Source of the DNA: an uncultured Oscillospiraceae bacterium
Lineage (GTDB): Bacteria; Bacillota; Clostridia; Oscillospirales; Oscillospiraceae
Direction of reading: 5' to 3'
DNA: 64,000 bases
Assembly: GCA_947624065.1 (NCBI GenBank)
Contig: CANQIO010000002.1
Span: 32,239-96,238 of the forward strand
The position numbers and the translations under genes are program-made. The notes below the pieces were generated by a model. It saw nothing but the letters and a program-made list of their open reading frames with translations, did not search any database and was not told where the DNA came from. Numbering within the stretch: the stretch's first letter is position 1; each line of letters begins with the position of its first letter. This document shows, in pieces, positions 26,734-37,900 of the stretch.

Positions 26734-26866
26734 AGGCGGTCCCTCCCCGCGGTCAAAAAGAGGAGATCACTGTTCCCTTTCGCCGCGTTATACGGTATAA
26801 TCTGGCTGTGGTGTACCTTATTATTTATAGCAACAATCCATTCCCCCGTCAAGTGGAGGTGCGGTC

Positions 26867-28882
26867 ATGCGCGAAAAATTGCTGTACGGCGCGGCGTACT
26901 ATGCCGAATACATGCCCCAGGACCGGCTGGAGCAGGACATGGACCTGCTCTCCGGCGCGGGGTTCGACCTGATCCGGGTGGCGGAGTCCGCCTGGAGCAC
27001 CTGGGAGCCCAGGGACGGGCAGTTCGACTTCTCCCCGCTGCTGCGGGTGCTGGACGCGGCCCATGCGCGCGGCATCTCCGTGATCGTGGGCACGCCCACC
27101 TATGCCATCCCACCATGGCTGGCGAAAAAATACCCCGACATCCTCTCCGACACCCATGCCGGCCCCTGCCGGTACGGGCCCCGGCAGAACTTCGACCTGA
27201 CCCATCCCGGCTACCGCTTCCACGCCGAGCGCATCATCCGGGAGCTGGCCCGGGCCGTATGCGCCCACCCCGCCGTCATCGGCTGGCAGCTGGACAACGA
27301 GACCAAGCCCTATGACACCTGCTCGCCCCGGGCCCAGGCCCTTTTCAAGGACTGGCTCCGCGAGCGCTTCGGCACCGTGGAGGCGCTGAACGAGGAAATG
27401 GGCCTGGCCTACTGGTCCAATTCCCTCGCCGACTGGGACGAGCTGCCGGACGTGCGCGGCACCATCAACGGCAGCCTGGGGGCGGAATATCAGGCCTTCC
27501 AGCGCCATCTGGTGACGGAATTTCTGCTGTGGCAGCGGTCCATCATCGACGAGTATAAGCGCCCGGACCAGTTCGTGACCCACAACTTCGACTATGAGTG
27601 GCGGGGCTATTCTTTCGGCCTGCAGCCGGAGGTGGACCAGTTCGCGGCGGCACAGGCGGTGGACGTCGCCGGCTGCGACATCTATCACCCCAGCGAGAGC
27701 AGACTCACCGGCGCGGAGATCACCTTCGGCGGCGCCATGGCCTATGCGCTGAAAAAAGCCCCCTATCTGGTCCTGGAGACCCAGGCCCAGGGGGCCTTTG
27801 GCTGGCTGCCCTATCCCGGTCAGCTCCGGCTCCAGGCCTTCAGCCATATCGCCTGCGGCGCTCAGGGCGTGGAGTACTGGCACTGGCACAGCATCCACAA
27901 CGCCGTCGAGAGCTACTGGAAGGGCGTGCTGAGCCACGACCTGACGCCAGGAGAGACATACCGGGAGTGCGCCGCCATCGGACGGGAGCTGGCCGCCCTG
28001 TCCCCTTACCTCGCCGGCATGCGCAAGAAAAACCGGGTGGCCGTGATGGTCAGCTCCCGGTCCCAGGCGGCCTTCGGCTGGTTCCCCACCGCCCCCATGG
28101 GCCAGGCGCCGGAGAAAAACTACAGCGACTATCTGCGCTGGCTCTGTGACAGCCTCTACCGGCTGAACGTGGAATATGACGTGATCTCCGACGATGAGCG
28201 GGACTTTTCCGGCTATGCCCTCCTGGTCCTGCCCTGCCTCTATGCCGCGCCGGAGGACCTGCTGCGCGCCATTGACGGATATGTGCAAAAAGGCGGCCAT
28301 ATCCTGGCCACCTTCCGCACTGCCTTCGCCGATGAGCACCTGAAGATCTATCACGACGCCCAGCCCCATATGCTCACCGAGTGCCTGGGACTGACCTACG
28401 ACCGCTTCACAAAGCCGGAGCCGGGCACGGGGCTCACCTTCCGCGGCGGCGGCATATCGCTGGCGGACACCGCCGTCACGGACTGGATGGAGCTGCTGCG
28501 GCCGACGTCCGCCACGGCCCTGTGCAATTACGCCCACCCCGCCTGGAGCGGCGTGCCCGCCGTGACACTGAACGACTACGGCGCGGGCCGGGCGGCCTAT
28601 CTGGCCTGCTGCTTCTCCCCCAAGGGGCTGGACGCGCTGCTGGAGGGCCTTCTGCCCCAACTGAGCGTGGAGGTGGGTCCCGCCCGGTTCCCCCTCATCG
28701 CAAAGCGGGGCACAGCCCCCGACGGAAGGGAAATGACCTTCTGGCTCAACTTCTCCGGCTCGGTCCTGCCGGTGTCGGTCCCCCATCCCGCCGGGACGTT
28801 CCTTCCCGAGGGCGGGGCCATCGCCGCGGACGAGCCCTTCTCCCTGTCCCCCTGGGGGGCGGCGGTGCTGGCGGAGGGGTGA
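26867..28882 (+). CDS. GH42 beta-galactosidase
   Basis: GAAYYAEYMPQDRLEQDMDLLSGAGFDLIRVAESAWSTWEP; GWQLDNETKPYDTCSPRAQALFKDWL; TQAQGAFGWLPYPGQLRLQAF. Confidence 0.92.
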   Translation: MREKLLYGAAYYAEYMPQDRLEQDMDLLSGAGFDLIRVAESAWSTWEPRDGQFDFSPLLRVLDAAHARGISVIVGTPTYAIPPWLAKKYPDILSDTHAGPCRYGPRQNFDLTHPGYRFHAERIIRELARAVCAHPAVIGWQLDNETKPYDTCSPRAQALFKDWLRERFGTVEALNEEMGLAYWSNSLADWDELPDVRGTINGSLGAEYQAFQRHLVTEFLLWQRSIIDEYKRPDQFVTHNFDYEWRGYSFGLQPEVDQFAAAQAVDVAGCDIYHPSESRLTGAEITFGGAMAYALKKAPYLVLETQAQGAFGWLPYPGQLRLQAFSHIACGAQGVEYWHWHSIHNAVESYWKGVLSHDLTPGETYRECAAIGRELAALSPYLAGMRKKNRVAVMVSSRSQAAFGWFPTAPMGQAPEKNYSDYLRWLCDSLYRLNVEYDVISDDERDFSGYALLVLPCLYAAPEDLLRAIDGYVQKGGHILATFRTAFADEHLKIYHDAQPHMLTECLGLTYDRFTKPEPGTGLTFRGGGISLADTAVTDWMELLRPTSATALCNYAHPAWSGVPAVTLNDYGAGRAAYLACCFSPKGLDALLEGLLPQLSVEVGPARFPLIAKRGTAPDGREMTFWLNFSGSVLPVSVPHPAGTFLPEGGAIAADEPFSLSPWGAAVLAEG

Positions 28883-28891
28883 CCGGGCCGG

Positions 28892-31303
28892 TCACAGCAC
28901 CAGCACGATCTCGGTCACGTCCGTCATGGCGCTCTCGGGCACATGATCGCCCGGCATGGGCACGCCGTTGACCGTGAGGCGCGCGCAGCCGGACTGCTTC
29001 CCATCCGGGTTCTCCACCAAGATGTGCAGCCGCCGGCCCCGGAAATCCTTCTCGATCTCCAGATGCTTCCACTCTTTGGGGATGGCGGGCGCCAGGCGCA
29101 GCCCGTCCAGATCCGGGCGTATGCCCAAAATGCCCTCCACACATCCCACCGACACAGTGGAGGCGGTGCCGGTGAGCCAGTGGACATGGCTCCTGCCCGC
29201 GCAGGGGCTGGCCTTGCCCTCGGTGAACTGGCCATAGCAGTAAGGCTCCATCACGCGGATCTCCGCCCGGTCGTTCTGGGCGGCGGGGGCGTTCTCCATG
29301 AAGTATGCAAAGGCCCGGTCCCCGTGGCCCAGCAGGGCCTCCGCCAGGATGAGCCATCCCTGGGACTGGGAGAAGATGCCTGCGTTCTCCTTTACGCCGG
29401 CGTTGTAGATCACCGCCAGCGCCCCGTCGAAGGCGTGGGCGTGGTAGGGCGGGTCCATGAGGATGGCGCCATAGGGGGTGTTCAGGCGGCTGTGGACGCT
29501 GTCCATGGCCGCCTGGGCCTGTGTTTCGTCCGCCAGGCCGCTGATCACCGCCCAGCTCTGGGGGTTGAGCCACAGATCCGCCTCCGGCGCGTCCCGGCTC
29601 CCGATGACCTCGCCGGCCTCGGTAAAGCCCCGGATGAACCGGTCGCCGTCCCAGCACAGGGCGTTGAGCTTTTCCCGCAGGGCGGCCTGCTCCCGCTCCA
29701 GCCAGTCCAGGTATTCCCGGTCGCCCAGCGCCCCGGCAAAGGCGCGCAGCACCGTGAACGCGTAGTAAAACTGGAACGCCACGAAGCTGGACTCCCCGTC
29801 GGCCCCCAGGCGCAGACAGTCGTTCCAGTCGGCATAGAGCCCCGCCGGCATCCCGTGGGGGCCCATGTGCTCCAGGGAGAAGCGGAGGGCCCGCTTCAGG
29901 TGCTCATACACGCTCCCCTCGTCCCGGTCGGCAAAGGGGACGCTCTGCTCCAAAAAGTCGACCCGGCCGGTCTCCGCCACATATTTATATACCGTGGGGA
30001 ACAGCCACAGCGCGTCGTCCGCCCGGTAGGCCGGGTGGCCGGTCTCGCGCACGTAGTCCGGGTCCTCCGGGCCGGTCTCATGGCCGGGCCGGTGGGTGAA
30101 TTTCACCAGGGGCAGGCCGCCGCCGTGGTGCATCTGGGCGGAGAGCATGAAGAGGATCTTCTCCGCCGCCATCTCCGGGGCCAGATGGATGATCCCCTGG
30201 ATGTCCTGGACCGTGTCCCGGTAGCCGTAGCCGTTGCGCAGACCGCAGTAGATGAAGGAGGCGGCCCGGGACCAGGTGAAGGTGATGAAGCTGTTATACG
30301 CGTTCCAGGTGTTGACCATCGTGTCAAACGCCGGGCAGGGCGTCTTGACCCGGAAGTGGGCCAGCCGCCCGTGCCAATGGGCGATGAGCGCGTCCAGCTC
30401 CCGCTCGCACGTGCGCGCCGCGTCCCCATAGCCGGCCCGGACGGCGGCGCTCTCCGCCGGGGACATCTCCCCCAAAAGGAAGGCCAGGGTCCTCCTCTCG
30501 CCGGGCGCCAGCTCCAGCACGGCGGACAGCGCCCCGCAGGAGTTGCCGTTATAGTTGAGCGCGCCGCCCAGATCGCCGGCGGCCACCCCCGCCGGGTCGC
30601 CGTAGCCGTGATAGGGCCCCAGGAAGGCCGCCTTGTCGCCGCAGTAGGAGCTGACCTCCGCTCCGGCCAGGGCGAAAAACCGCTCCGTCACCCGCTTTTC
30701 ATCCACCGTGCTCTCCGCGTCCAGCGCGTCCAGATTCCCGTGCAGCTGCTGCCGGATGCAGCCGTCCCCGTAGAGGGTCCTGGTGGTGAACAGAGAGTAC
30801 TGGAGGTTCACCTGGTCCTGCTCATAATTCCCGTTGCAGGTGAACTCCGCGTAGCCGGTCACAGTCAGGGACCGGGGCCGCTCCGACCGGTTCTCCACCG
30901 TCAGTGCCCAGACCTCATGGCGCGCGCCCAGGGGCACGTAATAGGCCGCCTCGCTGCGGATGCCGCCATAGTCGGCCAGCAGCTTCGTATAGCCGGTGCC
31001 GTGGCGGCACTGGCTCTTATACTGCTCCAGGGGCTTGCCCACCGGCTGCCAGGAGGCGGACCAAAAGTCCCCCGAGGCGTTGTCCCGCAGATAGATATAC
31101 CGGCCCGGCTGGTCGAACTGATTGAACACATAGCGCAGGATGCGCCCGTTGGCCCCGGAGCGGGCGAAGCTGTATCCTCCGGCGTTGTTGGAGATCAGCG
31201 CGCCGTATTCCGGCGAACCGAGATAGTTGGCCCAGGGCGCCGGCGTATCCGGCCGCGTGATGACATATTCCTTTTTTTCCTCGTCAAAGTATCCGTACTG
31301 CAT
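28892..31303 (-). CDS. GH94 disaccharide phosphorylase (cellobiose/chitobiose phosphorylase-like)
   Basis: MQYGYFDEEKKEYVITRPDTPAPWANYLGS...LISNNAGGYSF; YADWNDCLRLGADGES; start at 31303 after a plausible RBS. Confidence 0.88.
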   Translation of the reverse strand: MQYGYFDEEKKEYVITRPDTPAPWANYLGSPEYGALISNNAGGYSFARSGANGRILRYVFNQFDQPGRYIYLRDNASGDFWSASWQPVGKPLEQYKSQCRHGTGYTKLLADYGGIRSEAAYYVPLGARHEVWALTVENRSERPRSLTVTGYAEFTCNGNYEQDQVNLQYSLFTTRTLYGDGCIRQQLHGNLDALDAESTVDEKRVTERFFALAGAEVSSYCGDKAAFLGPYHGYGDPAGVAAGDLGGALNYNGNSCGALSAVLELAPGERRTLAFLLGEMSPAESAAVRAGYGDAARTCERELDALIAHWHGRLAHFRVKTPCPAFDTMVNTWNAYNSFITFTWSRAASFIYCGLRNGYGYRDTVQDIQGIIHLAPEMAAEKILFMLSAQMHHGGGLPLVKFTHRPGHETGPEDPDYVRETGHPAYRADDALWLFPTVYKYVAETGRVDFLEQSVPFADRDEGSVYEHLKRALRFSLEHMGPHGMPAGLYADWNDCLRLGADGESSFVAFQFYYAFTVLRAFAGALGDREYLDWLEREQAALREKLNALCWDGDRFIRGFTEAGEVIGSRDAPEADLWLNPQSWAVISGLADETQAQAAMDSVHSRLNTPYGAILMDPPYHAHAFDGALAVIYNAGVKENAGIFSQSQGWLILAEALLGHGDRAFAYFMENAPAAQNDRAEIRVMEPYCYGQFTEGKASPCAGRSHVHWLTGTASTVSVGCVEGILGIRPDLDGLRLAPAIPKEWKHLEIEKDFRGRRLHILVENPDGKQSGCARLTVNGVPMPGDHVPESAMTDVTEIVLVL

Positions 31304-31449
31304 GGCGGTCTCCTTTCGGGTCTGGCTTCGATACATTTTATATACCACATAGCGGTCCGGAATAACAGGCCGCATTTTTTAGTCCGGTTTTCAATTTACA
31401 GGATCGCGCGGCGCTGTTATAATAGGCAGGAAGATCGGGGGGATGCGAT

Positions 31450-32097
31450 TTGCTGAAAAACATCTTCGATATGGACAATCCCATCGTGCGCTTCATGGCG
31501 CGAGTGGGGGATCTGATCATGCTCAACGCCCTGTTTCTCGTCTGCTCTCTGCCGCTGGTGACGGTGGGCGCGTCGCTCACCGCCATGCTCAAGATCATCC
31601 AGGGCTATCTGACCGGGTCCGAGCCGGGGATGTTCCGGACGTTTTTCCGCGCCTGGCGGCAGAACTTCAAGCAGGCCACCCTCGCCTGGCTCCTGACGGC
31701 GGCGCTGACGGCGGTGCTGGGCTATAACTTCTTCCTCATCGGCGCCAACTTCACCGGCGCGGCGGCCATGGCGCTGCGGTACGTCATGGGAGCGCTGCTG
31801 GTAGTGGTCCTGGCGGCGGCGGGATATCTGTTCCCGCTGATCGCCCGGTATGACAACACCCTCTGGCAGCACCTGATCAACGCCCTGAGCCTGGCGGTGG
31901 CCAAGCTGCCCTTCACCCTGCCGGTGCTGGCGCTGAACGTCCTGCCGGCAGTACTGGCGTGGGTCTCGCTGCGCGTTTTTATGTACAGCATCGCCGTCTG
32001 GGTGCTGATTGGTTTCGCGGCGATCTGCTATCTGGACTGCCTCATCCTCCGGCCCGTCCTGCGAAAGCTGGAGCCGCCCGTCCCGGACGAGGAATGA
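31450..32097 (+). CDS. DUF624 / YesL family membrane protein (TTG start)
   Basis: Multiple TM helices; NPIVRFMARVGDLIMLNALFLVCSLPLVTVGASLTAM. Confidence 0.85.
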   Translation: MLKNIFDMDNPIVRFMARVGDLIMLNALFLVCSLPLVTVGASLTAMLKIIQGYLTGSEPGMFRTFFRAWRQNFKQATLAWLLTAALTAVLGYNFFLIGANFTGAAAMALRYVMGALLVVVLAAAGYLFPLIARYDNTLWQHLINALSLAVAKLPFTLPVLALNVLPAVLAWVSLRVFMYSIAVWVLIGFAAICYLDCLILRPVLRKLEPPVPDEE

Positions 32098-32152
32098 ACC
32101 CAATATGCCCGCGGGAGCGCCGGACTGTCCGGGGCTCCCGGTTTTATTTGAT

Positions 32153-32213
32153 AAAATGTGGAGACCAATAAGAAAAAAAGCACCTTAACTTCCTCCGCCA
32201 TTTCCGGTAATAT
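32153..32213 (+). promoter_or_regulatory. Candidate regulated promoter for the phosphorylase pair
   Basis: AAAAAAAGCACCTT (CACCTT 32181-32186) - 21 bp - TAATAT (32208-32213). Confidence 0.4.
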
Positions 32214-32261
32214 GACCACAGAACGATCATGGCGGCCCAGCGCCGCCGGAAGGAGAAGCCT

Positions 32262-34937
32262 ATGGAGCGCTGCCGGTTCATCGACGAGAACGGGTCCTTC
32301 CTGCTGGAGGACGCGGGGGCCTTTCGGGGGCTCTATTTCCCCCTGGCCGGAGAGACCGGCCTGAAGAGCGCCGTGACCCCCTATCTGGCAGGGGACGCCA
32401 AGACCGACCAGGACCATTTCCTGCTGGCCCCGGCCAGCATCGGCGAGCTCAGCGCCAGCCGCCTGGGCCGCAACTTCTGGTGCGTGCCGGAGGGCGGCGC
32501 GCCCTGGTCCGCCTTCGGGTGCTCCGCCGCGCAGATGGCGCTGGCCGGCACCGCGGAGGAGGAGACCTGCTTCGTCACCGCCGGATACATGTGGCACAGG
32601 ATGACGCGCACCGGCCGGGTGTTTCGGGCGGAGGCGCTCTCCTTCATCCCCCCGGAGGGGGACGCGGAGGTGCATCAGATCCGCGTCAGCAACATCTCCG
32701 GCTCGCCCGTGACCTTCACCCCCGTGGCTGCGGTGCCTCTCTATGGCCGCAGCGCGGACGATCTGCGGGATCACCGGCATGTGACCAGCCTTTTGCACCG
32801 CATCGCCGTCACCGAATACGGCGTGACGGTCACGCCCACCCTCTCCTTTGACGAGCGCGGCCATCAGCCCGGAGACAGCACCTACGCGGCCCAGGGCATG
32901 GACGAGACCGGCGCGCCGCCGGCGCAATTCTACCCCGAACAGGACGCCTTTGCCGGCCCCGGCGGGACCCTGGAGTGGCCCCAGGCGCTCCTGGATGGCG
33001 ACCCCGGCGTAGAGAGCGGCCATGCCTCCGCCGGGCAGGAGGCGTTGGGCGGGCTGCGCTTCGCGCCCGTGACCCTGGCCCCCGGCCAGAGCCGGGAGTA
33101 TACCGTCGTCCTCTCCGTCACCGGACGGGGCGCGCCCCTGCCCACCCCCAGGGAGCGCTTTTCCGACAAGGCCGGCGTGTACGCCGCCTGGGAGCGGACG
33201 AAGGCCCATTGGAAGGATAAGGTGAACATCCGCTTCCGCACCGGGGACAGCCGTTTCGACGGCTTCATGGCCTGGGTGGCCTTCCAGCCGGAGCTGCGGC
33301 GCATCTTTGGCTGCTCCTTCCTGCCCCACCACGACTACGGCAAGGGCGGCCGCGGCTGGCGGGATCTGTGGCAGGACTGCCTGGCGCTGCTGCTGATGGA
33401 CCCGGAGCCTGTAGGGCGGATGCTGACGGACAACTTTGCCGGCGTGCGGCTGGACGGCACCAACGCTACCATCATCGGCCAGGGGCCCGGCCAGTTCAAG
33501 GCCGACCGCAACGCCATCACCCGCGTCTGGATGGACCACGGGGTGTGGCCCATGATGACCGTGGCGCTGTACATAGACCAGACCGGCGACCTGGCGATCC
33601 TGGACCGGGAGCAGCGCTATTTCAAGGACCGGCAGGTCCGTCGGGGCACCGCCGTGGATGAGCGCTGGGACCCGGCGGGCACCTGGCAGCTGGACGCGTC
33701 CGGCCGGGAATACCGGGGCACGGTGCTGGAGCACCTGCTCATCCAGAACCTGGCCTCCTTCTGGGAGGTGGGGGAGCACAACTGTCTGCGTCTGCGGGAC
33801 GCGGACTGGAACGACGCGCTGGATATGGCGCCCCATCGGGGCGAGAGCGTGGCATTCTCCAGCGCCTGCGCCAAGAACCTGGCGGACCTGGCTGGGCTCA
33901 TCGAGGCCCGGTCCGCCCGGGGACAGCGGACTGTCTCCCTGCTGGAGGAGATGACGGTCCTGCTGGAGAGCGGCGGCGCGCTGTATGAGAGCGTCGAGGC
34001 CAAGACCGCCCTGCTGGGCCGGTACCTGGCCAGCTGCGTCCATACCGTCAGCGGCCGGCGCGTGGAGCTGGACGCGGCGGCGCTGGCGGCAGATCTGCGG
34101 GAAAAGAGCGCCTGGCTCATGGAGCACATCCGCCGGACCCAGTGGCTCACCGACAGCCGGGGCAACGGCTGGTTCAACGGCTATTACGACGACCACGGCG
34201 AGATGCTGGAGGGCGAGCGGGACGGCGCCGTGCGCATGACCCTCACCGGCCAGGTGTTCGCCATCATGGCCGGCACCGCCAACGACGAGCAGGTCCGCGC
34301 CATATGCCGGAGCGCGGACGCGTATCTCTACGATCCGGACTGCGGCGGCTACCGGCTGAACACCCGCTTTGACAGCGACATGGGCCGGATGTTCGGCTTC
34401 GCTTACGGGGAGAAAGAGAACGGCGCGGTGTTCTCCCACATGGCCGTGATGTACGCCAACGCGCTTTACAGCCGCGGCTTTGCCCAAGAGGGCCACAAAG
34501 CGCTGTCCAGCCTCTTCCGCCAGGCCATGGACTTCGACCGCAGCCGCATCTATCCCGGCCTGCCCGAGTATTTCGGCCGGGACGGACGGGGCCTTTACCA
34601 CTACCTCACCGGCGCGGCCAGCTGGTATCTGCTCACCGCCGTGCGGCTGGTGTTCGGCGTCCAGGGCCGGCTGGGGGCGCTGCACATCGCGCCGCAGCTC
34701 ATGCCGGAGCAGTTCGGCCCGGACGGGACGGCCCAGCTGGAGCTGACCTTCGCCGGGCGGCGGCTGCGCGTGTGCGCGCATGCCCCGGAGGGCCGGGGCC
34801 CGGCCCCGTATCAGGCCGTCGCCGCCGCGCTGGACGGCGGAGCGCTGGACCCGGCCGGCGGCGTGACCTTGACCCGGGAACAGCTGCAGGCGCTGGACCC
34901 GGCGCGCATCCACACCATAGACGTATATTTGGGATAG
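32262..34937 (+). CDS. GH94 phosphorylase, laminaribiose-phosphorylase-like
   Basis: AAVPLYGRSADDLRDHRHVTSLLHRI; HHDYGKGGRGWRDLWQDCLALL; ADWNDALDMAPHRGESVAF; GGAAGGAGA RBS before ATG 32262. Confidence 0.75.
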   Translation: MERCRFIDENGSFLLEDAGAFRGLYFPLAGETGLKSAVTPYLAGDAKTDQDHFLLAPASIGELSASRLGRNFWCVPEGGAPWSAFGCSAAQMALAGTAEEETCFVTAGYMWHRMTRTGRVFRAEALSFIPPEGDAEVHQIRVSNISGSPVTFTPVAAVPLYGRSADDLRDHRHVTSLLHRIAVTEYGVTVTPTLSFDERGHQPGDSTYAAQGMDETGAPPAQFYPEQDAFAGPGGTLEWPQALLDGDPGVESGHASAGQEALGGLRFAPVTLAPGQSREYTVVLSVTGRGAPLPTPRERFSDKAGVYAAWERTKAHWKDKVNIRFRTGDSRFDGFMAWVAFQPELRRIFGCSFLPHHDYGKGGRGWRDLWQDCLALLLMDPEPVGRMLTDNFAGVRLDGTNATIIGQGPGQFKADRNAITRVWMDHGVWPMMTVALYIDQTGDLAILDREQRYFKDRQVRRGTAVDERWDPAGTWQLDASGREYRGTVLEHLLIQNLASFWEVGEHNCLRLRDADWNDALDMAPHRGESVAFSSACAKNLADLAGLIEARSARGQRTVSLLEEMTVLLESGGALYESVEAKTALLGRYLASCVHTVSGRRVELDAAALAADLREKSAWLMEHIRRTQWLTDSRGNGWFNGYYDDHGEMLEGERDGAVRMTLTGQVFAIMAGTANDEQVRAICRSADAYLYDPDCGGYRLNTRFDSDMGRMFGFAYGEKENGAVFSHMAVMYANALYSRGFAQEGHKALSSLFRQAMDFDRSRIYPGLPEYFGRDGRGLYHYLTGAASWYLLTAVRLVFGVQGRLGALHIAPQLMPEQFGPDGTAQLELTFAGRRLRVCAHAPEGRGPAPYQAVAAALDGGALDPAGGVTLTREQLQALDPARIHTIDVYLG

Positions 34938-34946
34938 GAGCAAGCC

Positions 34947-37900
34947 ATGAGACCTACATCCGATCGTTTCCGCATGGAGCAATATGCCCAGAAGCCCCCC
35001 TTTGCCAGCTTTCTGCCGGGCATCGCGGGGACCAGGGGCATCCCCATTTGGTGTTATTATGTCAACCGCGGGCAGGGCGTCATCAGCTTCGGCGTGGACA
35101 ACAAGGACCACGCCATCATGGAGTTTTTGCCGGCCCACCGGGCCTATGAGGCCGCCGGGCGGCGGGGCTTCCGCACGTTCCTGCGCCGGGACGGGCGCTT
35201 TATGGAGGCCTTCACCCGCCCGGAACAGGGGGCCATGACCGTGGAGAGCAACGTGCTGTGCGTCGAGGACGACGGCCGGGACAGCGGTCTGCGCGTCCGG
35301 GCGGAGTACTTCGTGCTGCCCGAGGAACGGCTGGGCGCGCTGGTGCGGCGGCTGTCCGTGACCAATACCGGCGGCGCGCCCTGCGCCCTGGAGCTGCTGG
35401 ACGGAATGCCGGAGCTGGTGCCCTACGGGGTGGCGGACGTGCCTCTCAAGCACATCCTGCAGACGGCCAAGGCCTCCATGCAGGTGGAGGACGTGTCCTC
35501 CCGCGTCCCCTATTACCGGGTGCGGGCCAGCATGGCCGACACCGCCCATGTGGGCATGGTGGCGGGGGGCAACTTCGCCCTGGGTCTGGACGGGGCAGGC
35601 AAGCTGCTGCCGGTGGTGGCGGACCCGGAGGCGGTCTTTGCCTGGGACACCGCCCTGGAGCGGCCGGTCGTCTTTGCGGAGGGCGGCCTGACTGCCGTGC
35701 TGGGACGGGAGCAGCACAGCTCCAACCTTCTCCCCTGTGCCTTCTTTGCCGCGGAGGGGACCCTGGCCCCCGGCGAGAGCCTCCACATCGACGAGGTCAT
35801 CGGCCAGGTGGAGGACCGCGCCCCGCTGGAGGCGTTTTTGCGCCTGCATCCGGACGGCGCCTGGTTCGACGCCAAGCTGGACCGCGCTCGCGCGCTGGCG
35901 CGGGAGCTGACCGATCCCATCGACACCCACACCGGCGACGGGGTCTTTGACGCCTACTGCCGGTATACCTATATGGACAACGTCCTCCGGGGCGGCCAGC
36001 CCGTCCTGCTGGGCGACAAGCCCTTCTATGTCTACTCCCGCAAGCACGGCGACCTGGAGCGGGACTACAACTTCTTCTCCATGCTGCCGGAATTCTACTC
36101 CCAGGGCAACGGCAACTTCCGGGACGTGGACCAGAACCGGCGCAGCGACACGTTCTTCTCCCCCTTCGTGGGCCGGCACAACATCCGCGCCTTCTACAGC
36201 CTCATCCAGCTGGACGGCTGCAACCCCCTGTCCGTGGAGATGCAGACCTATACGCTCTCCCCCGCCGCCGCGGCGGAGCTGACCGGGGCGCTCCCCACCG
36301 CCGCGCGGCAGGCGCTGGAGCCGGTGCTGGCCAGGCCCTTCACGCCGGGGCGGCTCTATATGGCCCTGGCGGACCGGCTGGACGGCCCCCAGGCGGAGGC
36401 GCTGTTCACCGCCATCCTCACCGCCTCCGAGGGGCAGCTGAACGCCAGCTTCGGCGAGGGCTACTGGTCCGACCACTGGACCTACAACCTGGATCTGGTG
36501 GAGGAATATCTGGCCGTGTTCCCGGAGAAGGAGCGGGAGCTCCTCTATACCCCCGAGCACACCTGGTTCCTGTCCCAGATCTGCGTCAATCCCCGGGCCC
36601 GGCGCTATGAGGAAACGGAAAACGGCATCCGCCAGTATCACGCCCTGGACGAGGACAGCCGCCGCGCCACGGCGGAGAGATATCTGCATGACGCGGACGG
36701 CGCTCTGGTGAAGAGCACCCTTCTGGAGAAGCTGACGCTGCTCTGCGCCGTCAAGTTCGCCACCCTGGACGGCTACGGCATGGGCGTGGAGATGGAGGGC
36801 GGCAAGCCCGGCTGGTACGACGCGCTCAACGGCCTGCCCGGCCTGCTGGGGTCCTCCATGGCGGAGACCTATGAGCTGCGGCGCATGATGGAGCACACCG
36901 TCTCCGCCCTGGAGCGGGTGCCCGGCACGGTGGCGCTGCTGGAGGAGATCACCCGGTTTTTGGAGGACGTCGTCCGTATCAACGACGCCTGCCGGGACGA
37001 GCTGGCGGGCCCCGGCGAGGTCCCCGGCTTCTGGAACGCGGTCAACGACGCCAAGGAGGCCTACCGGGCCCGCACATGGGACGGCGTCAGCGGCAGGCGC
37101 ATCGAATACAGCTCCGCCCGGCTGGCCCAGATGCTGAAGGCCCTGGCCGCCACGGTGGACCTCGGCATCGCGAAGGCCCAGCGCCTCGGCACCGCCTCCG
37201 GCCCGATCTGCCCCACCTATTTCTCCTATGAGGTCACCGACCACACCAGGGACGGCGCGGGCATCCACCCCCGGCACTTTGCCGTCCGGCCCGTCCCGGC
37301 CTTCCTGGAGGGTCCGGTGCGCTATATGAAGCTGGACCTGCCCCCGCAGACGCGCCAGGCGCTGTATGACACGGTGCGATCCAGCGAGCTCTATGACAAA
37401 AAGCTCGCCATGTACCGGATCAACGCCTCCCTGCAGGAGGCCAGCTATGAGCTGGGCCGGTGCCGGGCCTTCACCCCCGGCTGGCTGGAGAACGCCTCCA
37501 TCTGGCTGCACATGGAATACAAATACCTGCTGGAGCTGCTGCGCGGCGGGCTGTACGCAGACTTCTTCCGGGACCTCCGCACCGCCCTCGTGCCCTTCCT
37601 GGACCCGGCGGTCTATGGCCGCAGCCCCCTGGAGAACTCCTCCTTCATCGCCAGCTCCGCCAACCCGGACGCGAGCGTCCACGGCCGGGGCTTCGTGGCC
37701 CGGCTCAGCGGTTCCACAGCGGAGTTCCTCAGTATCTGGCGGCGGATGTTCTTCGGCGAGCGCCCCTTCGCTTTGGAGGACGGCCAGCTGGTCTGCCGCC
37801 TGGCGCCGGCCATCCCCGCCTGCCTCATCGGCGGGGACGAGACCGTCTCCGCCCGGTTCCTGGGCGGCACGGACGTGACCTATCACCTGCCCGACCGGGA

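Noticed and set aside
32028-37886. 1952-aa minus-strand ORF antisense to the phosphorylase genes
   Set aside because: Shadow ORF from high-GC codon bias; low-complexity G/V/Q/H/L-rich translation with no motifs, while the plus strand encodes clear GH94-type proteins.
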